Below, piece by piece: positions 34,023 through 45,000 of a stretch of 64,000 bases of DNA; within the stretch, counting starts at the first letter, position 1; each line of letters starts with the position of its first letter. Source of the DNA: Bacteroidota bacterium (GTDB taxonomy: Bacteria > Bacteroidota > Bacteroidia > Chitinophagales > Chitinophagaceae); NCBI GenBank assembly GCA_947460595.1, contig CANHGS010000001.1, forward strand, positions 248,001 through 312,000, read 5' to 3'. Below the pieces are notes generated by a model. It was not told where the DNA came from. It saw only the letters and a program-made list of their open reading frames with translations, and did no database searches. Both the position numbers and the translations under genes were made by a program.

Positions 34023-34727
34023 TTATTCGGCGAATAGAATAAAAATGGCCAAGCGTTTGTGAATGTCTGGAATGGCTTGTTTCCATTGTTTGACTGTTTT
34101 GGTTTGAATGGATTCTGTTGGTCCCGTAATATCTACCGCTATACAAATCTTGGTTGTCTCTTTGCAGTTTGATAAGAGGTCTTTGATAATAGCATTATTC
34201 CTATAAGGGGTCTCTATAAAAATTTGTGAGCAGGACCTTTTTTGAGCATCTGCTTCTAATTGCTGAATCTTGTTTTTACGCTCAAGTGAATCAATGGGAA
34301 GGTAACCATGAAACTGAAAAATCTGACCATTCATGCCAGAAGCCATGAGTGCCAATAAGATAGAACTTGGCCCTACCAAGGGTTTCACGCTAATGCCTGC
34401 TTCTTGAGCAGCAGCAACAAGTGCCTGACCAGGATCGGCAACACCAGGGCATCCCGCTTCACTCACTATCCCAATATTTTTTCCAGATTTGAGTAGTTGT
34501 AAGAACTGTGCTTTTACTGCTGCTTCTGCTTTGTGTATGACAAACCATTGGTAGTCATCAATCACCATTTCTCTCCAAAGCTTTTTGAAAAATCGCCTAG
34601 TAGTCTTGTCATTTTCTACAAAAAAAACCTGACAGTCTTTGATGGCATCTAACAGATAAGCAGGAATAGTTTCCAAAGCATCCTCATATAAAACGGTTGG
34701 AATCAAGTATAATTTACCAAGGGTCAT
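34023..34727 (-). CDS. RsmI-like SAM-dependent methyltransferase (tetrapyrrole-methylase fold)
   Basis: 234 residues. Tetrapyrrole methylase fold with GKLYLIPTVL, the SAM-loop region SEAGCPGVADPG (93-104) and LVGPSSILLALMASGMNG (about 120-137). RsmI methylates the 2'-O of C1402 in 16S rRNA; this protein is about 50 residues shorter than canonical RsmI and lacks its C-terminal domain. Bacteroidetes carry both a long and a short form, so this is probably the short paralog, of unproven target. The start overlaps the EI24 stop by one base (TAATG). Confidence 0.82.
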   Translation of the reverse strand: MTLGKLYLIPTVLYEDALETIPAYLLDAIKDCQVFFVENDKTTRRFFKKLWREMVIDDYQWFVIHKAEAAVKAQFLQLLKSGKNIGIVSEAGCPGVADPGQALVAAAQEAGISVKPLVGPSSILLALMASGMNGQIFQFHGYLPIDSLERKNKIQQLEADAQKRSCSQIFIETPYRNNAIIKDLLSNCKETTKICIAVDITGPTESIQTKTVKQWKQAIPDIHKRLAIFILFAE

Positions 34728-35491
34728 TATTGTTCTTTTTGTTTCAGGGGATACATGCTAAGGGTGGCTGCTACTACTGCGTAGGCAGGAGCCAGAATCC
34801 ATCCCACCAAAGGTAAGAGGTGCATGATATAAAATACCAATCCATTTCCAATGGCCAGTCCCTTATGGGTTCCTACATAGAAAATACTTTCAGCGGGTGT
34901 TTTTTTATGGCGTTCCATGCTATAATCCAACATGGAGAATCCATAATAATAGCATTCTATAATTAGTGCCATTACGGGCGTGAACCAACCCACCAAGGGA
35001 ATTAAACTCAGTAGCAAAATAGAAAGGGTATAAACCGTTTGCCAAAGACTGTTTCTAGCAGCCAGTCTAATGCCGCGCAGCATATCTTTGAGCATTTGTT
35101 TAAAATTGAAGGGTAGTTCCTTTCCTTCAATAATAGCTTCTGTTTTCTCACTCAAATAGGCAAATAGGGGTGAGCCGATGATTAAGAAAACGTATTTAAA
35201 CAAAGAGAAATAGAAGAGCAATAAGATTAACCAGAGCAGTAATCCACCCATGGTAAATAGGAACCCTAAGAATCCAGAATTCAATTTGTCTAACCAAGAT
35301 TTTAAACCGGTTTTCAAGCTCAACCAGGTAATAAATTCCCCTGAAGTCTGCCCAAAATAATAGGCACCCACCATCAATAGCGCGGCGTATAAAATGCCAG
35401 GAATCAGGATCCATTTCCACAGTTTGTGTTCCTTAATAAAACGGTGGGCCTGGAAATAAGCCTGTATGGCCAAGATCATTTCTTTGAGCAC
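34727..35491 (-). CDS. EI24-domain membrane protein (CysZ-like)
   Basis: 254 residues with about five or six hydrophobic segments (28-50, 76-105, 150-180, 218-240). The N-terminus FQAHRFIKEHKLWKWILIPG and PLVGWFTPVMALIIECYYYG are typical of the EI24/CysZ superfamily, whose E. coli member is a sulfate channel; the substrate here is not known. A GTG at 35491 gives the family-like start; the ATG at 35479 is the alternative. Coupled to the RsmI-like gene. Confidence 0.82.
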   Translation of the reverse strand: MLKEMILAIQAYFQAHRFIKEHKLWKWILIPGILYAALLMVGAYYFGQTSGEFITWLSLKTGLKSWLDKLNSGFLGFLFTMGGLLLWLILLLFYFSLFKYVFLIIGSPLFAYLSEKTEAIIEGKELPFNFKQMLKDMLRGIRLAARNSLWQTVYTLSILLLSLIPLVGWFTPVMALIIECYYYGFSMLDYSMERHKKTPAESIFYVGTHKGLAIGNGLVFYIMHLLPLVGWILAPAYAVVAATLSMYPLKQKEQ

Positions 35492-35590
35492 GTGGGAGTT
35501 TTTGAGTAACTAAGGTAAAGTTTTAACATGGAATAGGGCAAAAAGGAACAATGGGCATAGAATACAGTAGTTTTAAGCAATCAATTTACT

Positions 35591-36502
35591 ATGGGTCAGA
35601 AATTTATTTGCTGCCTCCTATTGTTAATGCCCATTTGTTTGTGGGCTCAATCTGGGAGCAGTTTTCAATTTAAGGCTATAAATGCCATGTTCCCCGATAC
35701 GGCAAGGGCAAATGGTCATGAGTATCAAGGAAAATCTTTTCCTGCTGCCCTGCACTACCAAGACAGTTCTGTATGGGTGCATATTCCTGCCCATTTTAAG
35801 CCAACAAAGCCATTTGAACTGGTGTTTTGGTTTCATGGATGGTATAATAATATTGATAGCGCTACTGCTTATTTCCGTTTGGCAGAACAGTTTGAAGCCA
35901 GTGGTAGGAATGCCATTTTGGTGTTTCCAGAAGGTCCCAAAAATGCACCAGATAGTTATGGCGGAAAGTTGGAACAGCCCGGTGTTTTTGATGCATTGGT
36001 GCAAGAGGTTGTAGCATCGCTTCAGCGTCAAAAAATACTCAAGAAAAAACAACTGCCCTTGGCCAAAGATTTGGAAATTACCCTTGCAGGGCATAGTGGT
36101 GCTTATAGGGTCATCAGCAAAATCATTGCTTACGCCAATATTGAAGAGGTATTATTATTTGATGCTTTATATGGAGGCAATGAGAATTATATGAAATGGA
36201 TTGCGGCTAGTGAGAAGCATAGATTGATTAATATCTATACCAAGGATGGAGGTACGTTGGACAATAGTTTGTTGGTAGCTAAGGAATTAAAAAACAAGTG
36301 GAATTTGAATCCTGTTTTAATAGATGAACAAGATTTGACCAACCTGCATTTAATCAATAATCGAATTCTGTTTATTTACAGCCATCAACAACACAATGAC
36401 GTGATTGGGTATCAAAATAATTTGGAACGCTATTTGAAAATTAGAGACAATGCTCATTCCAAATGGACAGGAAAAAATCCTTTTCTGGATTCAAAGGATT
36501 GA
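35591..36502 (+). CDS. Exported alpha/beta-hydrolase-like protein
   Basis: 303 residues with a signal peptide (hydrophobic 5-18, ending LWAQS). An alpha/beta hydrolase core is suggested by the strand-turn FWFHGWYNN (oxyanion region, about 79-87) and the nucleophile elbow AGHSGAYRV (about 162-170), a good G-x-S-x-G. The acid could be in FDALYGG and the His in YSHQQHND. It could be an esterase or peptidase; no close family recognised. It converges directly on the PorP/SprF gene with no intergenic gap. Confidence 0.72.
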   Translation: MGQKFICCLLLLMPICLWAQSGSSFQFKAINAMFPDTARANGHEYQGKSFPAALHYQDSSVWVHIPAHFKPTKPFELVFWFHGWYNNIDSATAYFRLAEQFEASGRNAILVFPEGPKNAPDSYGGKLEQPGVFDALVQEVVASLQRQKILKKKQLPLAKDLEITLAGHSGAYRVISKIIAYANIEEVLLFDALYGGNENYMKWIAASEKHRLINIYTKDGGTLDNSLLVAKELKNKWNLNPVLIDEQDLTNLHLINNRILFIYSHQQHNDVIGYQNNLERYLKIRDNAHSKWTGKNPFLDSKD

Positions 36503-37513
36503 TTAGAACTTAGGACAGTTCACAGGTCTATCGGTATTGGGTCTTCTTATATAGATCAGCGATAACTCAATACCACCGCGGTTTTGAGAAGCCGTGCTCA
36601 ATGCAGAACTATTGTAGTCATAACTCAGACCCAATCTAAAGTCTTGGTATTCCATGCCTAAATATGGAATAATGGCGTCTTTGAAACGGATCCAGGCACC
36701 CGCATAAAAACTGGTTGGGGTATAAGCATCAGGATCAGCCGTTAATTGCAAAGCCCCTCCTACCATGGTTTCTGATGCACCTCCTTGAAACATTTGTAAA
36801 GCACTTACGTGCATGGTAGTAGCTGTGCCCAATGGAAAATAGCCGCCCGCGTTTAGTGTTGCTCTTGGATTTAAATTATAAACAGCACCTGTAAATTGTT
36901 GCTTGGGTCTGTTAATATGATAGAGGCTCAAGCCAAAATAAAAATTATTCCTTTCATTGGTACTTCCATTATACAAGAATCCGGCATTCACGTCTATATA
37001 ATTGGATTGCAAACTGGTATTGTTAAACACTTCAGAAGTAACTCCCGTAAAGCCAGAACTAGTTAATTGGTCTTCAAATTTTAGGTTGGCCGTATTGATG
37101 AGCATATTGGCATAGGTAACCTGAAAACCGGCTCCTATTTGGTGGTTGCCATCCTCGTCCAAACCCTTGTGGTAGGCAGTGGAAAAAGACCCGTAATTGA
37201 ATTTAACGGCACCATTGGCACTATTGTCATTATAGCCCACAAACCCCACCCCCCAGGTATCATTTGGGGCAATATTGTCTTGCAAAATATGAAAGTCAAT
37301 AGACCCAGTGGTGGTGGTAAAAGCGTTATTGATGGTAGGCCACTGGTTTCTATAATTTCCCGCTACTCGGTAGGTTCCAAAGAATTTACCCGTAAATGCG
37401 GGGTTCAAAGTAAGTGGAGAAGAGAAAAACTGTGAAAAATGGGGGTCCTGTGCCGAGGCATTACCCAGCAAAAACAGACTAACTACCAAAAAACAGATTT
37501 TCATTTTATCCAT
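36503..37513 (-). CDS. PorP/SprF-family type IX secretion membrane protein
   Basis: 336 residues from the ATG at 37513 (MDKMKICF), with a signal peptide ending SASAQ. DPHFSQFFSSPLTLNPAFTG immediately after the signal is the hallmark of PorP/SprF; the rest is a 14-strand-like outer-membrane barrel. These proteins anchor surface components or accept type IX cargo. Many paralogs exist per genome, each usually beside a large secreted protein, but here the neighbour is a small hydrolase, so the partner is unclear. Confidence 0.9.
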   Translation of the reverse strand: MDKMKICFLVVSLFLLGNASAQDPHFSQFFSSPLTLNPAFTGKFFGTYRVAGNYRNQWPTINNAFTTTTGSIDFHILQDNIAPNDTWGVGFVGYNDNSANGAVKFNYGSFSTAYHKGLDEDGNHQIGAGFQVTYANMLINTANLKFEDQLTSSGFTGVTSEVFNNTSLQSNYIDVNAGFLYNGSTNERNNFYFGLSLYHINRPKQQFTGAVYNLNPRATLNAGGYFPLGTATTMHVSALQMFQGGASETMVGGALQLTADPDAYTPTSFYAGAWIRFKDAIIPYLGMEYQDFRLGLSYDYNSSALSTASQNRGGIELSLIYIRRPNTDRPVNCPKF

Positions 37514-37603
37514 CACCGATTTAAATGTAAGCCAAAGCCTGCTAGCTTGAAGCAATCAGGAAAAAATTGCCCAGTATTAACTTTTTCTTAGAGCCCAATT
37601 GGG

Positions 37604-38257
37604 TTAAGACTGCAGTTTTATGCCAAATGCCAGGTCTCCAGCATCGCCCAAGCCCGGAACAATATAGCCTTTAGCAGTTAGCTCGTCGTCAATATCGCCA
37701 CACCAGATCTTGATTTGGTTGCCAGCTTCGCGATGAACAAATTCAATGCCCACTGTGCAAGCTATAGCAGCTACTATATGAATGGCTTTAGGGTTGCCTT
37801 CGTTTTTAATATATTGGATGGTTTTTACCAAGGAAGCACCTGTTGCTAGCATCGGGTCACTGATAATCACAATCCTATCTTCCAAACTAGGACTACTCAT
37901 GTATTGGAGGTTGATCTCAAAACTACCGTCACGGTGGTGCTTGCGATAAGCTGAGATAAAGGCATTGTCTGCCTTGTCAAAATAGTTCATCATGCCATGA
38001 TGTAAAGGAACGCCTGCGCGAAGTATGGTTGCCAGAACGGGTTGTTCTACCAGCACCTTACTCTCATGAATGCCCATTGGGGTGGGCGTTTCCTGAATTT
38101 TCCAAGGCAATTCCTTGCTAATTTCATAGGCGGCAATTTCACCAATTCGCTCCAGATTTCTACGGAAACGCATGCGGTCTCCCTGTACATTCACATCTCT
38201 TAATTCAGATACCCAGTTGCTTACTAGGCTATGTTGTTCACTTAAATTTACAATCAT
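37604..38257 (-). CDS. upp: Uracil phosphoribosyltransferase
   Basis: Pyrimidine salvage: uracil + PRPP to UMP. 217 residues, of normal length. The PRPP-binding loop IISDPMLATGASL and the uracil-binding IVPGLGDAGDLAFG (near the C-terminus) are intact; the N-terminal EQHSLVSNWVSELRD is also typical. Stands alone, divergent from anmK with 67 bases between starts. Confidence 0.96.
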   Translation of the reverse strand: MIVNLSEQHSLVSNWVSELRDVNVQGDRMRFRRNLERIGEIAAYEISKELPWKIQETPTPMGIHESKVLVEQPVLATILRAGVPLHHGMMNYFDKADNAFISAYRKHHRDGSFEINLQYMSSPSLEDRIVIISDPMLATGASLVKTIQYIKNEGNPKAIHIVAAIACTVGIEFVHREAGNQIKIWCGDIDDELTAKGYIVPGLGDAGDLAFGIKLQS

Positions 38258-38324
38258 GGTATAGGTATTTGAACTTAGATTTGGGATGTCAAAACTAAAA
38301 TCAAACCACTGTAATAGGAAATTT

Positions 38325-39422
38325 ATGTTTTATAAAGCCATTGGACTCATGAGCGGTAGCAGTTTAGACGGTTTAGACCTGCTTTTTGCCGAGTTCACAG
38401 AAATAGCTGGAAACTGGGAATATAGCATCAAGGCCTCTGCCTGTTATCCCTATAGTGCTGAATGGCAAAATCAATTAAAAAATGCCACCAGCCTCTCAGC
38501 CTATGAGTATCAGTTGTTGCATATTAATTATGGTAGATTATTAGGAGAGGGCGTTAATAGATTTATCCAAGCATTTGGTTTGGAACACCAAGTGCAATTA
38601 ATAGGTTCTCATGGTCATACCAGTTTTCATGTACCAGAATTAGGGATGACAGGTCAATTGGGTTGTGGGGCTACCATTGCCGCAACCACGGGCATCAATA
38701 CCGTGAGTGATTTGCGCATCATGGACGTAGCATTGGGTGGTCAAGGCGCGCCTATTGTTCCCATGGGAGAAAAATTATTACTAGATAAATATGCCTATCT
38801 GTTAAACCTAGGAGGTATTGCCAATATTACAGCCAATCGGGCCACTGGTTATTTGGCTTATGATATCTGTGCCGCCAATAGGGTCATGAATATTTTCTGT
38901 GAGCAAATTGGAAAGGAATATGATGCCGGTGGCGATATAGCCAAGAGCGGACAATTGCACACAGGATTATTGACCAAATTAAATGGCTTGGATTATTATA
39001 AGCAACCCTATCCCAAGTCCTTGGCCAATGATTTTGGAACTGACCAAGTGTATCCGCTGATTGCTTCTTATGGATTGTCTATTCCAGATGCTTTGAGAAC
39101 CTATGTGGAACATATTGCCATGCAAATTGGCTATGCTATTAATGCATTACAAGGAGGAAAAATTGAGGAGCAAGCTTCTATGTTGATTACGGGTGGGGGA
39201 GCGCATAATTATTTCTTAATTGAAAGAATTGCAGCAGCAGTTAAACCACTTGGTATTGCAGTTGCCATTCCAGAACAAGAATTGATAGACTTTAAAGAAG
39301 CACTAGTCATGGGCTTATTAGCTGTACTACGTTGGCGTGAAGAAAACACCGTGTTACACAGTGTTACTGGTGCCAAGAGAAGTAGCATTGGTGGAGCCGT
39401 TTGGATTGGTCAAGAAGCTTGA
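38325..39422 (+). CDS. anmK: Anhydro-N-acetylmuramic acid kinase
   Basis: Phosphorylates and opens 1,6-anhydro-MurNAc during peptidoglycan recycling. 365 residues from the ATG at 38325 ([19 protein letters not shown]). The ASKHA phosphate loops [10 protein letters not shown] (about 6-15) and [11 protein letters not shown], and LITGGGAHN, are visible. An upstream in-frame start at 38286 is not conserved. The last 13 bases overlap the 3' end of ade on the other strand. Confidence 0.94.
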   Translation: MFYKAIGLMSGSSLDGLDLLFAEFTEIAGNWEYSIKASACYPYSAEWQNQLKNATSLSAYEYQLLHINYGRLLGEGVNRFIQAFGLEHQVQLIGSHGHTSFHVPELGMTGQLGCGATIAATTGINTVSDLRIMDVALGGQGAPIVPMGEKLLLDKYAYLLNLGGIANITANRATGYLAYDICAANRVMNIFCEQIGKEYDAGGDIAKSGQLHTGLLTKLNGLDYYKQPYPKSLANDFGTDQVYPLIASYGLSIPDALRTYVEHIAMQIGYAINALQGGKIEEQASMLITGGGAHNYFLIERIAAAVKPLGIAVAIPEQELIDFKEALVMGLLAVLRWREENTVLHSVTGAKRSSIGGAVWIGQEA

Positions 39423-41077
39423 TCCTGCACCAAGGGTATAAAGCTAAAATTATCTCCGTCAAACAATCCCTTGTCACTTAGTTTCAGGTGAGGGATCACT
39501 AATAATGCCATGAAGCTCAAGGTCATGAAAGGCGCTTGCAGGCTGGATCCTAGGTCTTTGGCCATGCGGTCTATTTTGGTATAAGCAGCTGCTACTTGGT
39601 AGCCATCATCTGTACTCATGAGTCCAGCAACAGGCAAGCCCAAAACTGATTCCAATTGACCATCTACCGCACTCACACCACCTCTTTCTTGAATCACCAA
39701 ATTAATGGCTTTGGCCAAGCTAGCATCGTCTACACCAACCGCTACAATATTATGACTATCATGAGCTACGGAAGAAGCAATGGCACCTCTTTTAAATCCA
39801 AAATTTTGAATAAAACATTTGGCAATGGGGGCTGCATGGTATCGGTTTACCACTACCATTTTTAAAATATCTCGGTTGGTATCAATGACCAATAATTCGT
39901 TTTCAATAGTTGGTTCTAACCAAAGTTTGTTGGTGATTAACTGACCATCCAATGCTTCCATCACGGGAATCTTTCCTTCAATAGATGGATAAGCATTTGC
40001 TGCAACGACCAAGTCTTTTTCTGCAATAGCTGCACAGTCAAATTGGTTGATGGCTATTTCAGGAACAGATGCAATTAAGCTCTTGCCATTCTCTGCCACC
40101 AATTGACCATTGATATAAGTTTGTTTGATGATAAAATTGATCAAATCATCTGTAACAATAAAGTCTGCATCATCTCCTTCACACAAAAGTCCCATGTCAA
40201 GATCATAGTGAAGTACAGGATTCACGGATGCCGCGCGAAGAACCATAAACAAATCAATTCCCTTTGCCACCGCGCGCGCGCAAAGCTGATTCATATGACC
40301 CGCTTCTAAACTATCGGGGTGTTTGTCATCACTACAGAACATGATCAAATTGGGATGGTCTTCTAGCAGTTCAATCAGGGCTTCAAAGTTCTTAGCAGCA
40401 CTACCTTCCCTGATAATGATTTTCATGCCGTGTTCCAATTTATCTAAGGCTTCTTCTATAGTAAAACATTCGTGGTCCGTAGATATACCTGCTTCAATAT
40501 AGGCTTTGGCGGTGGCGCCTCTGAGCCCCGGTGCATGCCCATCAATGGGTTTGTTGAGGGCGTGTGCCGCCCTGATTTTTTGCATTACATGCTCGTCCTG
40601 ATTTAGTACGCCAGGAAAGTTCATCATCTCACTCAAGTACTTTATTTCAGGCTTTTCCAGCAAGGCTTTAACAGCAGAAGCGTCTAAGCTAGCACCGGCT
40701 GTTTCAAAAATAGTAGCAGGCACACAACTAGGTGCGCCAAAATTGAATTTAAAAGGCACTTTCTTGCCATTGTTAATCATGTATTCTACGCCTTCTAAAC
40801 CACAAACATTGGCAATTTCATGAGGGTCGCTCACGGTGGCAATCGTGCCATGAACTACGGCCAATCTAGCAAATTCACTAGGAATGAGCATACTGCTTTC
40901 AATGTGCACATGGGCGTCTACAAAACCGGGTAAAATATAGTTGCCGGGTTGAATAGGTTCGCCAGTTTTTTGAATAGATTGGATCTTTCCATCTACTATT
41001 TCCAAACAGGCATGGTAAATAGATTTTCTCCAAACGTCCACTAGATTTCCGCTAATCTTGAAACTTGTTTGTGCCAT
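39410..41077 (-). CDS. ade: Adenine deaminase
   Basis: Converts adenine to hypoxanthine and ammonia. 555 residues, an amidohydrolase of the Ade family. Metal-binding [11 protein letters not shown] (about 49-59), [12 protein letters not shown], and [17 protein letters not shown] support it, and the C-terminal half with [16 protein letters not shown] is characteristic of Ade rather than of other amidohydrolases. Purine salvage partner of upp in this neighbourhood. Its promoter region is shared with the divergent gene at 41126. Confidence 0.94.
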   Translation of the reverse strand: MAQTSFKISGNLVDVWRKSIYHACLEIVDGKIQSIQKTGEPIQPGNYILPGFVDAHVHIESSMLIPSEFARLAVVHGTIATVSDPHEIANVCGLEGVEYMINNGKKVPFKFNFGAPSCVPATIFETAGASLDASAVKALLEKPEIKYLSEMMNFPGVLNQDEHVMQKIRAAHALNKPIDGHAPGLRGATAKAYIEAGISTDHECFTIEEALDKLEHGMKIIIREGSAAKNFEALIELLEDHPNLIMFCSDDKHPDSLEAGHMNQLCARAVAKGIDLFMVLRAASVNPVLHYDLDMGLLCEGDDADFIVTDDLINFIIKQTYINGQLVAENGKSLIASVPEIAINQFDCAAIAEKDLVVAANAYPSIEGKIPVMEALDGQLITNKLWLEPTIENELLVIDTNRDILKMVVVNRYHAAPIAKCFIQNFGFKRGAIASSVAHDSHNIVAVGVDDASLAKAINLVIQERGGVSAVDGQLESVLGLPVAGLMSTDDGYQVAAAYTKIDRMAKDLGSSLQAPFMTLSFMALLVIPHLKLSDKGLFDGDNFSFIPLVQDQAS

Positions 41078-41098
41078 GGTTTTCTTATACTAAATTTG
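41068..41098 (+). promoter_or_regulatory. Full-consensus promoter TTTG-N19-TAAATTTG
   Basis: TTTG (41068-41071), a spacer of exactly 19 bases and TAAATTTG (41091-41098): the best match to the Bacteroidetes sigma-A consensus in the window. It drives the gene at 41126 and overlaps the first codons of ade. Confidence 0.75.
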
Positions 41099-41125
41099 AA
41101 GGTAGAACATATCTAAAACAGACCC

Positions 41126-41938
41126 ATGAAATTTTTCCCTCTCCTAGTCTTGAACTGCTTTTTACTAATCCAAGTGCAAGCCCAAAATTTGGATTCCGTG
41201 ATCAACAAATTTGAAGCAACCTATGGTGGCAGAGAAAAATTAAAGGCATTGAGCTCCATGCAAATGGAATCTGTTTTAAAATTGAACCTGATGGGTCAGT
41301 CCTTGGAGATTAACTTAAATACGGTTAAAGAGAATGGTAAATTGTTCCGCAGAGATATGGCAGGCATTATGGGGATGGGTTCTTCCTACACACTGGTAAC
41401 TGATACTGCTGGATGGGCCTATATTCCATCTCTGCCTTCCTTTGGTGGTTCTGAAGGCACAAAGGCGGCCCTTCAAAAAATGACAGCAGAAGAATTATTG
41501 GGTCAACAATTTGAGATGGATTGTTCCGGACCCTTTGGCCCATTGGTAGATTATGCAGCCAAAGGAAACAAAGCTGAATTATTGGGTATTGAGAAATTAG
41601 ACAAACAGGATTGTTACAATATCAAGCTCACATTAAAGTCAGGACAGTTTATCCAATACCTGATTAGCACCGCAGATTATCACGTGTTGCAGGTAAGTGC
41701 CGTGGGCGATATGGCAGGCAATCTCACAGGTTTTGCAGCCATTATGAAAATGATGGGTAATGGCAGGGGCAAAAAGGCAAAGACAAGCATTCAGTATAGA
41801 AAATATATGACTATCAGCGGTGTGCTTTTTCCAATGGAACAGGTGATTAGTTTTGGACCCATTGAAACGGTAATCAGTATTCAATCTGTTCAATTTAACC
41901 AACCCATTGATAAAATGTTCTACCGGAATTCCAAATAG
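41126..41938 (+). CDS. Exported LolA-like-fold protein of unknown function
   Basis: 270 residues with a signal peptide (hydrophobic 3-18, ending QVQAQN). The mature part starts LDSVINKFEATYGGREKLKALSSMQMES, a pattern of outer-membrane lipoprotein-sorting-like proteins, and follows with alternating strands ending in TISGVLFPMEQVISFGPIETV. It may bind lipid or lipoprotein but no partner is adjacent. It has the strongest consensus promoter of the window. The large Asp-box protein follows after 104 bases. Confidence 0.75.
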   Translation: MKFFPLLVLNCFLLIQVQAQNLDSVINKFEATYGGREKLKALSSMQMESVLKLNLMGQSLEINLNTVKENGKLFRRDMAGIMGMGSSYTLVTDTAGWAYIPSLPSFGGSEGTKAALQKMTAEELLGQQFEMDCSGPFGPLVDYAAKGNKAELLGIEKLDKQDCYNIKLTLKSGQFIQYLISTADYHVLQVSAVGDMAGNLTGFAAIMKMMGNGRGKKAKTSIQYRKYMTISGVLFPMEQVISFGPIETVISIQSVQFNQPIDKMFYRNSK

Positions 41939-42042
41939 CGGGAGCCATTACCCCCAAATTGAAGTAGGTCTTTTATATGTTGCTCAATTATTTTTTGAAT
42001 AGGAAGGAATGCTTTGTAACTTGATGCTCCAATTCTACAAGT

Positions 42043-45000
42043 ATGAGAAAAAGCATCCTGCTATCCGCATGTGCCTGTCTGTTATTGACCGGTCTGGTAG
42101 CACAAAAAAAACAAGTCAAGACTAGTACTAGTCCCGCAGTGGAAACCAACGCCGATTCGGCCCTTTTTTCCAAAGTGAAATTTAGGCAAATGGGTCCTTT
42201 TAGAGGAGGACGTAGTGGCTCCGTAGCGGGTAGTTACAAAAACAAAATGAATTTTTATTTTGGTAGCACCGGTGGTGGTGTTTGGAAAACCACAGATGGT
42301 GGTAGCAACTGGAAAAATATTTCGGATAAATATTTTGGCGGCAGTATTGGCTCAGTAGCCGTGGCGCAGAGCGATGAAAATATTTTGTATGTGGGTGAAG
42401 GAGAGAGTACCATGCGTGGTAATGTTGCCGAAGGTTTGGGCGGCATTTGGCGTTCAGATGACGCGGGTAAAACCTGGCGTAACCTGGGTTTGAAAGACGG
42501 CCGTCATATTACCCGCATCATCATTCATCCAAGAGACCCCAATACCGTTTGGGTAGGGGTGATGGGTCATTTATTTGGACCCAATGAAGAGCGTGGTGTC
42601 TACAAAACCACCGATGGTGGAAAGACCTGGAAAAAAATGCTCTATGCCAATAATCAAACAGGTTGTTCAGACCTAGTGATGGAACCAGGCAATCCCAATG
42701 TAATGTATGCGGGTATGTGGCACGTGATTCGCACACCCTACAGTATGGAAAGTGGTGGAGAAGGTAGTGGCATTTATAAATCAGTAGATGGTGGAGAAAC
42801 TTGGAAAAATATTTCTACTAATAAAGGATTTCCAAAAGGTGTTTGGGGTATTGTGGGTGTAGCCATTGCGCCATCAAATACGGACAAAATATTTGCTATT
42901 GTTGAAAATGCCAATGGTGGGTTGTTTGTGAGCAATGATGGTGGCGAAACCTGGAACCTGAATTGTAGCGACAACAATATTCGTCAACGCGCCTGGTACT
43001 ATACCAAGGTCTATGTAGATCCAAAAAATGAAAACTTGGTATACTGCCCTAACGTAGAGTTTATGCGTAGCCGCGATGGTGGTAAAACTTTTACCAGTGT
43101 GAGCACGCCACATGGTGACCACCACGATTTGTGGATTGACCCAGAAGACGGCAATAGAATGATTGTAGCCGATGATGGTGGCGCACAAATTAGTTATGAC
43201 GCAGCCTCTAATTGGAGTAGTTTGATGAATCAGCCTACTGCGCAGATCTATCGCGTTAGCACAGACAACGCTTTTCCTTACAATATCTTGGGCGCACAAC
43301 AAGACAATGGCACATTTAGAATGAAGAGCCGTACCAACGGAGCTGGTATTACAGAAAGAGACTGGGAAGGTACAGCTGGTGCTGAAAGTGGTTATGTAAT
43401 AGCTGATCCATCAAATCCAGATATTGTATATGGTGGAAACTACGGCGGTTATTTGTCTAGATTGGATCACAAAACTGGTGAGAACCGCGCTATTAATGTT
43501 TGGCCTGATAATCCCATGGGGGCTGGCGCCGATGTGTTGAAATATAGGTTCCAATGGAATTTTCCTTTCTTCTTCTCTCCACACAATCCCAAGCGATTGT
43601 ATGCAGGTGGTAACCATTTATTTGTAACCGAAAATGAAGGACAGAGTTGGGAAACCATTAGTCCAGATTTGACTACCAATGATAAAACCAAACAAGTATC
43701 TAGTGGGGGACCTATTACTAAGGACAATACATCTGTGGAATATTATTGCACCATTTTCACCGGTACGGAATCTGCTTTAGAAAAAGACCTACTTTGGATT
43801 GGTAGCGATGACGGCGTTTTGAGCATGAGTAAAAACGGTGGTAAGAATTGGGAAAACGTAACTCCTCCAGCTGCTGGCAAATGGATGATGTGGAACTGTA
43901 TTGAAACAGACCCTTTCAAAAAAGGAACCGTGTATGTGGTTGGTACCAAGTACAAATCAGACGATTTTACACCATATCTTTTCAAGTCTGAAGACTATGG
44001 TAAAACATGGACCACTATTACCAATGGCATTAACAAAATGCATTTTACCCGTGCACTTCGTGCAGATCATAAGCGTGCTGGATTATTGTATGCTGGTACC
44101 GAATATGGTATGTATATCAGTTATGACTATGGTAGCAACTGGAAACCATTTCAGTTAAACCTACCCATTGTTCCTATAACTGATTTGACCATCAAAGAAA
44201 ATGATTTGATTGTGGCTACACAGGGTAGGGCTTTCTGGGTATTGGATGATTTGACTGTTTTGCAAGAAAAAGACCATGCTGGACTTGCTAATAATTTGCA
44301 CGTATTTACGGTGAATGATGCTTACCGCTCTGAAGGTGGTGGTAGAAGAAGAAACCGCGGAGGTGGTGGCACCATCCAAAATATTGGAGAAAATCCATTG
44401 AGTGGAGTAGTGTTTAACTACACCTTGAAAAATGCCAATGATTCATCTAAATTGTCTATCAGTATTTATGACAAACAATCAAAACTGATCAAGACATTTA
44501 GTACCAAGGCAAAAGACGCTGCTGATAAATTAGAAGTAAACGATGGGTTGAACCAATTTGCTTGGGATCAAAATTATCCTGAAGGTGAAAAAACCGATGG
44601 CATGATTCTTTGGAATGGTGGTGTTGGTGCCGTAAAAGCAGCTCCGGGTAAATACAGTGCTCGTTTCCGTTATGGAAAAGACAGTGTTGATGTTCCTTTT
44701 GTAATCAAGAACAATCCTAATTACAAAGCAACAGAAGCAGACTATGACGCGCAAGTAACCTTCTTATTACAAGTGCGTGATAAGTTCAATGAAGTTCAAA
44801 AAGGCATCAAGAATCTTCGTTCTGTTCGCACACAGATAAATGAATTTAATGCCAAACTAGATAGCAATGGTACCAAGGAACTCAAGCAAATGGGAGATAG
44901 CATTAATAAGCAATTAACCGCTATTGAAGAAGCTTTGTACCAAACCAAGGCCAAGAGCTTCCAAGACGTATTGAACTTCCCTATTCGCCTTAATGACAAG

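Noticed and set aside
35624..36094. 156-codon minus-strand frame opposite the hydrolase-like gene
   Set aside because: Antisense shadow; the plus strand has a signal peptide and a nucleophile elbow.
42874..43302. Minus-strand frames opposite the Asp-box gene
   Set aside because: Repetitive antisense of beta-propeller repeats; no family match.
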